Position numbers and translations under genes: made by a program. Positions 1-5,551 of a DNA stretch of 7,379 nucleotides are shown here, one piece after another; the stretch's first letter is position 1, and the number at the start of each line of letters is the position of its first letter. The DNA comes from Candidatus Altarchaeota archaeon (GTDB lineage: Archaea; Altiarchaeota; Altiarchaeia; IMC4; SCGC-AAA252-I15). Under the pieces are notes generated by a model that was not told the origin of the DNA, ran no database searches, and was given only the letters and a program-made list of their open reading frames with translations. The stretch is from contig JAHIYG010000228.1 of assembly GCA_018815265.1 (NCBI GenBank), positions 1-7,379 on the forward strand, written 5' to 3'.

Positions 1-197
1 AGTTTAACAATGACTTTTCTGCCTTCCCCCTCAATCACTATCTTTTCTTCCCTCAGGAGCCAACCAAGGGCATAATCAAAGCATTTGTGGTTAACTGATT
101 TTTTCAGTTGAGTGATACCACTTGATTTGTCCTCCAGCCCCTCAAGTATGGAAAAAACCTTTCCTGCAGCAAAGCCAGTATCTGCCCAGTAATCCAT
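1..197 (-). CDS. Winged helix-turn-helix protein, DUF2582-like (3' end cut by window edge)
   Basis: A small open frame reads leftward from an ATG at 195-197 and runs off the window after 65 complete codons with no stop. An in-frame TAA lies three codons upstream (204-206), so this ATG is the only ATG start. The translation opens MDYWADTGFAAGKVFSILEG, has a Leu/Lys-rich helix near residues 28-36, and ends with ALGWLLREEKI (43-53) followed by a strand-turn-strand (IVIEGEGRKVIVKL). This G-K-V/I-x-x-x-L start and the 'A-L-G-W-L-x-R-E-x-K-I' block are what I know from the archaeal winged-helix family DUF2582, whose members are about 70 residues, so the stop is probably just outside. The family is presumed to bind DNA; no target is known to me. 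A box A sits 26 bp upstream, which implies a leaderless mRNA. It is divergent from the thermosome gene. Family call is from memory of the motif, not a search. Confidence 0.72.
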   Translation of the reverse strand, partial: MDYWADTGFAAGKVFSILEGLEDKSSGITQLKKSVNHKCFDYALGWLLREEKIVIEGEGRKVIVK

Positions 198-219
198 GAT
201 GCATTATTCTGCTTCTGCC

Positions 220-227
220 TTTATAAG
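220..227 (-). promoter_or_regulatory. Box A (TATA) of the winged-helix gene
   Basis: On the minus strand this reads CTTATAAA, close to the archaeal TATA-box consensus. Its centre is 26-27 bp upstream of the A of the ATG at 197. Archaeal transcription starts about 25-27 bp downstream of the box centre, so the transcript should begin at or next to the start codon, giving a leaderless message. No ribosome binding site precedes the ATG, which agrees. Confidence 0.6.
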
Positions 228-253
228 CTTGTCTACTCTTGAAATACATAGCT

Positions 254-261
254 TTTATATA
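254..261 (+). promoter_or_regulatory. Box A (TATA) of the thermosome gene
   Basis: The sequence TTTATATA is a textbook archaeal box A. Transcription would start near 283-286, giving a leader of roughly 20 nt before the ATG at 305. The TTG at 239, which would lengthen the frame by 22 codons, lies upstream of this box and would not be in the mRNA. Confidence 0.7.
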
Positions 262-292
262 CAAGCTAACCTATAACTTATTCCACTTTTTT

Positions 293-298
293 GGTGAT
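293..298 (+). promoter_or_regulatory. Shine-Dalgarno site deciding the thermosome start
   Basis: GGTGAT matches the archaeal anti-Shine-Dalgarno sequence. It is 6 nt from the ATG at 305 but directly abuts the ATG at 299. This favours 305 as the start codon. Confidence 0.6.
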
Positions 299-304
299 AT
301 GAAG

Positions 305-1948
305 ATGAGTCAAACACCTGTTATTATTTTGCCGGAGGGGGCATTGAGGACGACTGGAAGGGATGCGCAAAGAAGCAATATTATGGCTGCAAAGGCCGTT
401 GCAGAGGCTGTTAGGACGACACTCGGTCCGCGAGGAATGGATAAGATGCTTGTGGACGACCTAGGCGACATTGTGATTACAAACGACGGTGCCACAATCG
501 TTGAGGAGATGAATGTCGAGCATCCGGCAGCCAAGATGGTGATTGAGGTTGCAAAGACGCAAGACGACGAAGTAGGCGATGGAACAACCACTGCAGTGGT
601 GTTGACGGGCGAGTTCTTGGCTAAGGCTGAAGGTCTTCTGGATCAGGGCATACATCCGACGGTCATATCAAGGGGTTACAGGATGGCTGCCAAAAAAGCC
701 ATTGAAATACTCAATTCAACAGCTAGAAAAATCAGTCTTTCTGACACCAAACTCCTTCAGGAGATTGCAGAAACCGCAATGACTGGCAAGGGTGCGGAGT
801 CACATAAGGAACTTCTCTCAAATGTCTGCGTCAAGGCAATACAGCAAGTCGCTGAATCATCAGATGGCAGAGTCTCTGTTGACTTGGAAAATGTCCAAGT
901 GCAGAAGAAGCAGGGAGGCATGACAACCGACTCTGAAATGATAGAAGGCTTGATAATCGACAAGGAAAGAGTCCACAGTGGCATGCCAAAGAAGGTTGAA
1001 GGCTGCAAAATAGCTCTTTTGGATGCTGCAATAGAGATTAAGGACACCGAAACAGACGCTGAAATATCAATTACCAGTCCTGAGCAGCTTCAGGCATTCG
1101 TTGCCCAGGAGGAGAACATGCTAAAAGAGATGGTAGACAAAGTAGCGGCAACTGGGGCAAACATCCTATTCTGCCAGAAAGGCATAGACGACTTGGCTCA
1201 GCATTTCCTGAACAAGGCTGGGATTTTCGCAGTCAGGCGTGTTAAAAAATCAGACATGGAAAAACTCGCCAAAGCAACAGGTGCTAGGGTGGTCACAAGC
1301 GTTAAAGAAATAGAAAAAGCAGACCTTGGATTCGCAAAAACCACAGAGGAAGTTAAGATTTCAGGCGATGAGATGATATTTGTGAGGGGATGCAAGAATC
1401 CCAAGGCAGTCAGCGTCCTCATCAGAGGAGGAACTGAACACGTCATTGACGAAGCTGAAAGGGCAATAAACGACGCATTAGGAGGTATTGCCGCGGCAGT
1501 CGAGGTGGGATACGTGGTTGCAGGAGGTGGGGCCCCTGAGACTGAAGTAGCCCAGAAACTCAGGAAATACGCTGACACAGTGGGTGGTCGGGAACAGCTT
1601 GCTGTCAACGCATTCGCAGACGCAATGGAGATAATACCTCGGACCCTGGCCGATTCGGCTGGAATGGATGCTATAGACACGCTTGTTAAGCTACGTGCCA
1701 AACACGAGGAAAAAGAAGGCAAAGAATATGGCGTATTGGTTGAAAAGGCCAAAATAGAAAACATGTGGAGTAAAGGAGTTATCGAGCCTTTGAAGATAAA
1801 GACTCAGGCAATACAGAGCGCATCTGAAGCTGCAGAGTTGATACTGCGGATAGACGATGTAATATCCACAAAATCCGCTAAAGGCGGAATGCCTCCGGGC
1901 GGGATGCCCCCCGGCGGGATGCCACCTGGCGGCATGGGCATGATGTAA
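305..1948 (+). CDS. ths: Thermosome subunit (group II chaperonin, Hsp60/TCP-1 family)
   Basis: An ATP-driven cytosolic chaperonin that forms a double-ring cage and folds proteins. The 547-residue length is usual for the family. Visible hallmarks are the equatorial LGPRGMDKML (40-49), NDGATI (60-65), the phosphate-binding GDGTTT (91-96), the catalytic Asp of NDAL (D390, equivalent to the GroEL Asp398 position), and VVAGGGAPE (404-412). The apical lid region is around residues 205-350. The C-terminus is a GGM-rich tail (527-547) with Pro-Pro spacers. I start at ATG 305 because a GGTGAT site sits 6 nt upstream and the box A at 254-261 puts the transcript start near 284; ATG 299 (two residues longer) is possible, the upstream TTG at 239 is not. 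The frame is intact and all key residues are present. Only one subunit gene is visible, so alpha versus beta paralogue cannot be decided. It is transcribed alone, ending at a hairpin. Confidence 0.97.
   Translation: MSQTPVIILPEGALRTTGRDAQRSNIMAAKAVAEAVRTTLGPRGMDKMLVDDLGDIVITNDGATIVEEMNVEHPAAKMVIEVAKTQDDEVGDGTTTAVVLTGEFLAKAEGLLDQGIHPTVISRGYRMAAKKAIEILNSTARKISLSDTKLLQEIAETAMTGKGAESHKELLSNVCVKAIQQVAESSDGRVSVDLENVQVQKKQGGMTTDSEMIEGLIIDKERVHSGMPKKVEGCKIALLDAAIEIKDTETDAEISITSPEQLQAFVAQEENMLKEMVDKVAATGANILFCQKGIDDLAQHFLNKAGIFAVRRVKKSDMEKLAKATGARVVTSVKEIEKADLGFAKTTEEVKISGDEMIFVRGCKNPKAVSVLIRGGTEHVIDEAERAINDALGGIAAAVEVGYVVAGGGAPETEVAQKLRKYADTVGGREQLAVNAFADAMEIIPRTLADSAGMDAIDTLVKLRAKHEEKEGKEYGVLVEKAKIENMWSKGVIEPLKIKTQAIQSASEAAELILRIDDVISTKSAKGGMPPGGMPPGGMPPGGMGMM
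1883..1936 (+). repeat. Coding repeat for the GGM(PP) tail of the thermosome
   Basis: Three tandem 15-bp units, each encoding Gly-Gly-Met-Pro-Pro (residues 527-541), are followed by a further Gly-Gly-Met (542-544). The units differ at synonymous third positions. GGM tails are common at chaperonin C-termini and project into the ring cavity; the regular Pro-Pro spacing is the distinctive point here. Confidence 0.8.
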
Positions 1949-1957
1949 AAACACAAA

Positions 1958-1981
1958 TGGGTAAGCACATGCGCTTACCCA
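1958..1981. terminator. Hairpin terminator between convergent genes
   Basis: A perfect 9-bp stem, TGGGTAAGC (1958-1966) pairing with GCTTACCCA (1973-1981), closes a 6-nt loop. It starts 9 bp after the thermosome stop and ends 4 bp before the stop of the convergent secreted-protein gene. A T-rich stretch (AATTTAATTTT) follows on the plus strand and TTTGTGTTTTT follows on the minus strand, so it may serve both genes. The structure is seen directly; the terminator role is inferred. Confidence 0.65.
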
Positions 1982-1985
1982 CAAT

Positions 1986-2474
1986 TTAATTTTCTATGCA
2001 GGATTCCTCTCCGTCAACACATTTCTCGTAGGACTGGCAGTAGTCTACAATGGTTGGTTTAGATAGTCTGGCTTTACATTTGGATTCTGGCTGGCCTGCG
2101 TCTGCGCAGTAATAGACTTCTGAGCTTTTTTCGACGTTCCCGTCGAAATTGCACCTGAATGTGGTCTTTGGTGCTGGGCAGTCCTCAGACTTCATGCATT
2201 CCCCAGTGGACAATGTCGACGTAGTGGTTGTCACTATCGTGGACGTGGTCGTGGATGATGTTGTCGAAGTTGTGGTTTCAGGCAATGTTGTTGTCATCAA
2301 CACTGTAGTCGATGTTGTGGATGAAGTCGTCGTGGTTGTCGGATTTATCGCGTTTTTTATGGCGTCAAATATTGAATCAAATAGATTAAGTATCGAGTCC
2401 AGGAAACAGCAGCCTGTGTATGCGCTAACCGGGGTTGCAAGCAAAAACACCAATATGAAAGCCAAAATCCTCAT
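1986..2474 (-). CDS. Secreted Thr-rich, Cys-rich protein of unknown function
   Basis: The 162-residue product has four parts. A Sec-type signal peptide covers about residues 1-18 (MRILAFILVFLLATPVSA, likely cut after VSA). A short segment starting with a Cys-Cys pair (22-23) and containing an amphipathic stretch follows (to 44). Next is a linker (46-90) with 27 Thr and 9 Ser among 45 residues. Last is a compact domain (91-162) with eight cysteines and an acidic end. The linker looks like an O-glycosylated stalk and the even number of cysteines suggests disulfides outside the cell. I do not recognise the family. I chose ATG 2474 over the TTG at 2483 because the box A at 2499-2506 puts the transcript start near 2477. 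It is divergent from the A24 peptidase gene, but its signal peptide is not a type IV pilin leader (no charged residue followed by Gly/Ala just before the hydrophobic core), so it is unlikely to be that enzyme's substrate. Confidence 0.8.
   Translation of the reverse strand: MRILAFILVFLLATPVSAYTGCCFLDSILNLFDSIFDAIKNAINPTTTTTSSTTSTTVLMTTTLPETTTSTTSSTTTSTIVTTTTSTLSTGECMKSEDCPAPKTTFRCNFDGNVEKSSEVYYCADAGQPESKCKARLSKPTIVDYCQSYEKCVDGEESCIEN
2205..2339 (-). repeat. Degenerate Thr/Ser codon repeat (stalk linker)
   Basis: This part of the secreted-protein gene is an imperfect run of ACN and TCN codons coding for a linker that is 80% Thr or Ser. On the plus strand it shows as GTN/GTG-rich low-complexity DNA. 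Such tracts can change length by slippage, though codons here are mixed enough to make that less likely than in a pure repeat. Confidence 0.7.
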
Positions 2475-2476
2475 TG

Positions 2477-2494
2477 CAGACAAATATATGTCTG
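2477..2494. repeat. Near-perfect palindrome in the divergent promoter (possible operator)
   Basis: CAGACA (2477-2482) and TGTCTG (2489-2494) are exact inverted arms around AATATA, with only one mismatched pair across all nine. It covers the box A proposed for the A24 peptidase gene and the predicted transcript start of the secreted-protein gene. A protein dimer bound here could block both. The palindrome is seen; the operator role is inferred. Confidence 0.45.
2482..2489 (+). promoter_or_regulatory. Box A of the A24 peptidase gene
   Basis: AAATATAT has its centre about 30 bp upstream of the ATG at 2516. Transcription would start near 2512, leaving a leader of only a few bases. No Shine-Dalgarno site precedes the ATG, consistent with leaderless translation. 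Confidence 0.5.
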
Positions 2495-2498
2495 TAGC

Positions 2499-2506
2499 AT
2501 ATATAT
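2499..2506 (-). promoter_or_regulatory. Box A of the secreted-protein gene
   Basis: ATATATAT reads the same on both strands, but its spacing fits the minus strand: its centre is 28 bp from the ATG at 2474, putting the transcript start near 2477. From the plus strand it would place the start inside the peptidase gene, so I assign it to the minus-strand gene. Confidence 0.5.
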
Positions 2507-2515
2507 CTTATAATT

Positions 2516-3415
2516 ATGTTTTTTTCGGTTGTTCTGGTTGGATGCATTGTGGCGCTGGTTTTAGCCAGTCTGGAGGACCTGAAGACCGGAGAAATATCGG
2601 ATTGGAAAAGCGTGGGTTTAGCAGGTTATGTGCTTTTTTTTGCATTACTCAACTCCGCGTATGTCGGCGATTACAGCATAATTTCGACTTCTATACTGTG
2701 GGGGCTTGCATATCTAATCCTCTCAATTCTGCTGTTCTACCTCGGTCAATGGGGAGGAGGCGACGTGAAGGTCATGGCTGCATTGGGTGCTTGCATGGGC
2801 TATTTTGAATCCACAGGCTTTCAATGGCCTGAGACTCGTTTTCTAGCGTATGGAATACACCCGCTGTTATCGCTAATAATCAATATGGGCTTCATATCAG
2901 TGCCATATGCGATGTTATACACTTTGCTTCTGGGTTTTAAGAAACCCAAGGTTTTCCACTCATATTTCTTGAAAATAGCGCAACCAGGCACTATACTTGT
3001 GTTGACTCTGACGCTTCTCCCATCGTTTGTCTCAGTTTATGCTGGGTTTTTGTCAATCTCCGCATTATATCTCATGCTGCCCCTGTTTTACATGGCTAGT
3101 GTCTACATGAAAACCGTGGAAAATGTCGTCTTAACAAAGAAGATTAAGGTGGCTAAACTTAAACCGTGGGATATACTGTCTAAGGACTTGCATGTAGGGG
3201 GGAAACTTATTGCGACAAGGAGGAACATCGAGGGCGTTACTCCCCAACAGGTTGCATTGATAAACAAACTAGCTAGGGAGGGAAAAATACCCAAGACCAT
3301 AGACATAAGATGGGGTATAAAGTTCCTACCTGTTATTGCATTGAGTTTTCTGGCGGCACTTTTTATGGGTGATGCACTATCTATTTTCTTTAAGCTCTTT
3401 GCTTCAGTTCCATGA
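2516..3415 (+). CDS. Archaeal A24 prepilin/preflagellin peptidase (FlaK/PibD/EppA class)
   Basis: A membrane aspartic protease that removes class III signal peptides from archaellins or type IV pilin-like proteins. Both catalytic aspartates are visible: D21 in LEDLKTGEISD (19-29), just after the first membrane helix, and D83 in the GGGD motif (80-83) followed by VKVMAALGA. Hydrophobic helices lie at about 1-18, 33-50, 56-78, 115-140, 157-176, 178-196 and 269-293. A soluble domain at about 200-268 (LHVGGKLIATRR, then VTPQQVALINKLAREGKI) matches the C-terminal part I know from archaeal A24 proteins such as FlaK. At 299 residues it is longer than minimal FlaK. The ATG at 2516 is the only start that keeps the first helix and D21. 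No archaellin or pilin gene is in the window, so the substrate is unknown. The 3' end overlaps the convergent PPC gene by 26 bp. Confidence 0.88.
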   Translation: MFFSVVLVGCIVALVLASLEDLKTGEISDWKSVGLAGYVLFFALLNSAYVGDYSIISTSILWGLAYLILSILLFYLGQWGGGDVKVMAALGACMGYFESTGFQWPETRFLAYGIHPLLSLIINMGFISVPYAMLYTLLLGFKKPKVFHSYFLKIAQPGTILVLTLTLLPSFVSVYAGFLSISALYLMLPLFYMASVYMKTVENVVLTKKIKVAKLKPWDILSKDLHVGGKLIATRRNIEGVTPQQVALINKLAREGKIPKTIDIRWGIKFLPVIALSFLAALFMGDALSIFFKLFASVP

Positions 3416-3824
3416 GGTAAAGCCCTGTTTCTTCATCGTATTTTCTTTCGACAGCCTCACTGAAGCATCTGACATATGCTTCAGCAGCAAATACACTCAT
3501 TGAGTTGACATGTCCTCCAACAGCTGAACCGTTTTTTTTCGACAGGGTGGCGTGAGCATGGATGAATCTCTGCCCGTCTTTGAGAAATATATTGCCTGTG
3601 CAGTTTAGGATTTCACAGGCCTCATCTATGCTGTGCCTTTCATAGGTTCTTTTTACGTGGTCGTAGAATGCAAGCTCTGCTTTTTCACAGGCTCCAATGA
3701 CAGAGAAAAAACCGGAATCTATCCCCCTCTCATCAGCTAGTTTTTTCAATTCATCAAGTATGTCCGCACCCTTTGCGAGGCGTGCCATGTATGACGTTGT
3801 CTCAGTCAAAGCAATCGACTTCAT
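3390..3824 (-). CDS. PPC (DUF296) domain protein
   Basis: A single-domain protein of 144 residues, the typical length of stand-alone prokaryotic PPC/DUF296 proteins. Recognisable features are the amphipathic helix DILDELKKLADERGI (21-35), FFSVIGACEKAELAFYD (39-55), the His pair IHAHATLS (88-95), GGHV (103-106), and the FAAEAYVRC strand (112-120). In plants this domain is joined to AT-hook DNA-binding motifs; archaeal and bacterial homologues form trimers and their role is unsettled, with a bound metal suggested by the conserved histidines. No AT-hook is present here. It begins 4 nt after the stop of the DUF373 gene, so the two are almost certainly co-transcribed. No strong ribosome site precedes it; translation may be coupled. 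DNA binding should not be assumed. Confidence 0.87.
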   Translation of the reverse strand: MKSIALTETTSYMARLAKGADILDELKKLADERGIDSGFFSVIGACEKAELAFYDHVKRTYERHSIDEACEILNCTGNIFLKDGQRFIHAHATLSKKNGSAVGGHVNSMSVFAAEAYVRCFSEAVERKYDEETGLYLMELKQRA

Positions 3825-3828
3825 ATTC

Positions 3829-5076
3829 CTACACTTTAGCTTTTACGACTATTTTATCTCCTACAGATAAAATCCTGTCCTTCTTTATGATTTCCCTCTT
3901 TGTGTGTATCTCCTTGAGTTCCAGATTTTCAATCACGGTCTTTTTCACCCTTCCAATTCTTGTGTTTTCGGTGTCGAAGACCTCCTTTCCATCAGTGTCC
4001 TTGGCTATTTTGTGTATGAGGTCTATCTCTGGTTTGAAGAAGTACTCTGTTAGTTGTATCCAGACAGCGAAGGATGCAAGCACTAATGCAGCTCTCAGGA
4101 GGAAACTTCCGAATCCAAAATCAACATTAACCATATAGTTTGCGACAGCCTCTAAAAGCAGGTATATCACAAGCAGTAGGGCTGATAAGATGAAGTATCT
4201 TCTAATCTGCACGAAAAGCTTCAGCTTCCAGTCATCTATAATCCTCGCCAATATGACTATGCCCAGGCCGGCAGCTATGAAATTTATTGCTGTGGAGTTC
4301 AGTATGAAAAGCCCAAGGGTGTTGAATGTGGTTTCATTGTCAACGAAGCTCATGCTACTTCTACCAAGCTCATGGTACGCGTATCCTCCCCCTACTGTGA
4401 AGCTCATCAGAGCCATGAGATAAAGTAGTGTGCTCACCCTCTCAATGGAAAGGGATTTAAGGAAGTCCCCACTTTTTTTGAAGAACTCCTCCTCCCATCC
4501 TATGCCTTTTATAACGAGATATGCTCCTATGACACCAAGTATCCAACTCAATGCTTGGATGCCACCTATTGCCAAGAGCATGAGTATGACCCCCGGCAGT
4601 CCGAATATCAGACGTGCAAGCTCAGGGTCTGCAGTCACCTCCTTTATGAAGTTTGCAAGCTTGAAATATGCCTTTTCAAGCTCTTTGCTCTGCCTGACGA
4701 CAACCCTGTGGACTGTGTCAATTTTGACCCTTGACTGTATTATGGGTATTACCTGCTCGTCATCCATTCCGTCTGAGACGAAAATCACAGATGATGGTTT
4801 AATCTTTTTCACTACCTCATCGATTTGCTTGGCAATCTCGCGGTCGCTTATCAAACCTACGCTCTCATCCCCCGTCAGCGTTACTATCTCCAAATCAGAC
4901 TCAAGCGCTATTTTCAGGGCTCCGTATAATGCGTTCACGTCAGTATCTGATGGGTCAGTCAGTGCCAAATCCTTGGCTGCCTCGAGATTTTTCTTTTTAC
5001 CAATTATCGGCCCTTTGTATCTGGTCTTTCTTCCAAGGTCGTTGTCTCGGTCGATACATATTATCAGAGGTTTCAC
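3829..5076 (-). CDS. DUF373 family integral membrane protein
   Basis: The 415-residue protein has a soluble N-terminal half with the signature of the archaeal DUF373 family: ICIDRDNDLGRK (6-17), GPIIGKKKNLEAA (22-34), DPSDTDVNALYGALK (41-55), LTGDE (67-71), then FVSDGMDDEQVIPIIQSRV (99-117) and VVVRQS (125-130). The repeated acidic clusters resemble a metal or nucleotide site, but no activity is established as far as I know. About six hydrophobic segments follow at roughly 155-172, 174-191, 214-232, 254-280, 294-317 and 325-345. A charged cytosolic tail of about 70 residues ends in ILSVGDKIVVKAKV, which reads like a small beta-barrel or TrkA-C-like end. The start codon is GTG at 5076, giving the MKPLIICIDRD start expected for the family. 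It lies 46 bp after the zinc-ribbon gene and 4 nt before the PPC gene. Confidence 0.88.
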   Translation of the reverse strand: MKPLIICIDRDNDLGRKTRYKGPIIGKKKNLEAAKDLALTDPSDTDVNALYGALKIALESDLEIVTLTGDESVGLISDREIAKQIDEVVKKIKPSSVIFVSDGMDDEQVIPIIQSRVKIDTVHRVVVRQSKELEKAYFKLANFIKEVTADPELARLIFGLPGVILMLLAIGGIQALSWILGVIGAYLVIKGIGWEEEFFKKSGDFLKSLSIERVSTLLYLMALMSFTVGGGYAYHELGRSSMSFVDNETTFNTLGLFILNSTAINFIAAGLGIVILARIIDDWKLKLFVQIRRYFILSALLLVIYLLLEAVANYMVNVDFGFGSFLLRAALVLASFAVWIQLTEYFFKPEIDLIHKIAKDTDGKEVFDTENTRIGRVKKTVIENLELKEIHTKREIIKKDRILSVGDKIVVKAKV

Positions 5077-5079
5077 AAT

Positions 5080-5113
5080 AACCTATTTTACTCTAAAGAT
5101 AAAAAACCTATTT
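5080..5113. repeat. Pair of 9-bp direct repeats before the DUF373 start
   Basis: AACCTATTT occurs at 5080-5088 and again at 5105-5113 on the plus strand, 25 bp apart, filling most of the 46-bp spacer. On the minus strand the copy nearer the gene contains AGGT close to the GTG start. The spacing is about two and a half helical turns. It may be chance in AT-rich DNA. Confidence 0.35.
5101..5106 (-). promoter_or_regulatory. T tract between the zinc-ribbon and DUF373 genes (weak promoter or terminator)
   Basis: On the minus strand six T's lie 16 nt after the zinc-ribbon stop and read on as TTTTTTATC. Archaeal polymerase can terminate on U tracts without a hairpin, and the same stretch is also about 26 bp upstream of the GTG at 5076, where a weak box A would be expected. 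I cannot tell the two apart; either would separate DUF373-PPC from the hydrogenase operon. Confidence 0.3.
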
Positions 5114-5122
5114 AATGCCTGA

Positions 5123-5551
5123 TTAGTCTCCTAATGTTATTACTACATCACTTAACTCTATTTTTCCGTCTTCTTCCAGTTTTTTCAAATCCCCGAGGCA
5201 TATAACTACTTCCTTCTTTTTCGTATGATGTTCTGACTCTAGTTTTTTTCCTACGGCACCCAGAACCTTCTGGGCTTCGCCTTTGTCAAAGAATATGCCA
5301 CAACTGCATTCTTCGACTATGACCGAATGCAAGTCTGCTTTTCTCATGTGTTTTCCGCATTTTGGACATAGTCTCTTGCTTTCTCCTCTATAAATCAATT
5401 CATGCTCAGTTACCATGTTAGACGATGTTTTGCTGAGTTCGCCCCAGTCCATCCAGTATCCTTGGCATAGACTGCAGAAGTCAAAGACTATGCCCTCTAT
5501 TTTTACCTCTAACATATCTGATGCGTCTTTAGGGCATTTCATGGAATTCAC
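5123..5551 (-). CDS. Two-domain zinc-ribbon protein (zf-TFIIB-like)
   Basis: The 142-residue protein carries two copies of the ribbon pattern known from zf-TFIIB domains. Copy one is CPKD (6-9), GIVFDFCSLCQGYWMDWGEL (20-39). Copy two is CPKCGKHM (62-69), VIVEECSCGIFFDKGEAQKVL (78-98). Copy one has Asp where the second Cys of CPxC is expected, and copy two has C-x-C (82, 84) instead of C-x-x-C. The tail has two similar segments, VVICLGD (115-121) and VVITLGD (136-142). Members of this family are small metal-binding proteins with no defined reaction. The GTG start at 5551 shares the four bases GTGA with the TGA of the preceding gene, indicating translational coupling with the hydrogenase set; ATG 5542, giving MKCPKD, is an alternative. 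A function in hydrogenase assembly is possible from position only. Confidence 0.82.
   Translation of the reverse strand: MNSMKCPKDASDMLEVKIEGIVFDFCSLCQGYWMDWGELSKTSSNMVTEHELIYRGESKRLCPKCGKHMRKADLHSVIVEECSCGIFFDKGEAQKVLGAVGKKLESEHHTKKKEVVICLGDLKKLEEDGKIELSDVVITLGD

Noticed and set aside
239..304. Upstream extension of the thermosome frame from a TTG at 239
   Set aside because: The 22 extra residues resemble no chaperonin, and they are coded across and upstream of the box A at 254-261. The GGTGAT site fits ATG 305.
1198..1764. Minus-strand frame of 188 codons inside the thermosome gene
   Set aside because: Shadow of a strongly conserved chaperonin coding sequence; Ser/Ala-rich with no recognisable domain.
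1986..2474. Secreted protein as a pilin or archaellin substrate of the neighbouring A24 peptidase
   Set aside because: Its signal sequence is a Sec type with a VSA cut site after the hydrophobic core; class III leaders need a charged residue and Gly/Ala before the core.
2149..2808. Long plus-strand frame of 219 codons
   Set aside because: It is antisense to the Thr/Ser linker, which gives a Val/Asp-rich run, then runs across the divergent promoter and out of frame through the peptidase gene. No family resemblance.
3773..4138. Plus-strand frame of 121 codons
   Set aside because: Antisense to the end of DUF373 and the start of PPC, both well supported; no motif.
4430..5122. Plus-strand frame of 230 codons opposite DUF373
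   Set aside because: The minus-strand frame is a clear DUF373 protein over the same bases. The antisense product is a Ser/Leu/Ile-rich sequence with no motif.
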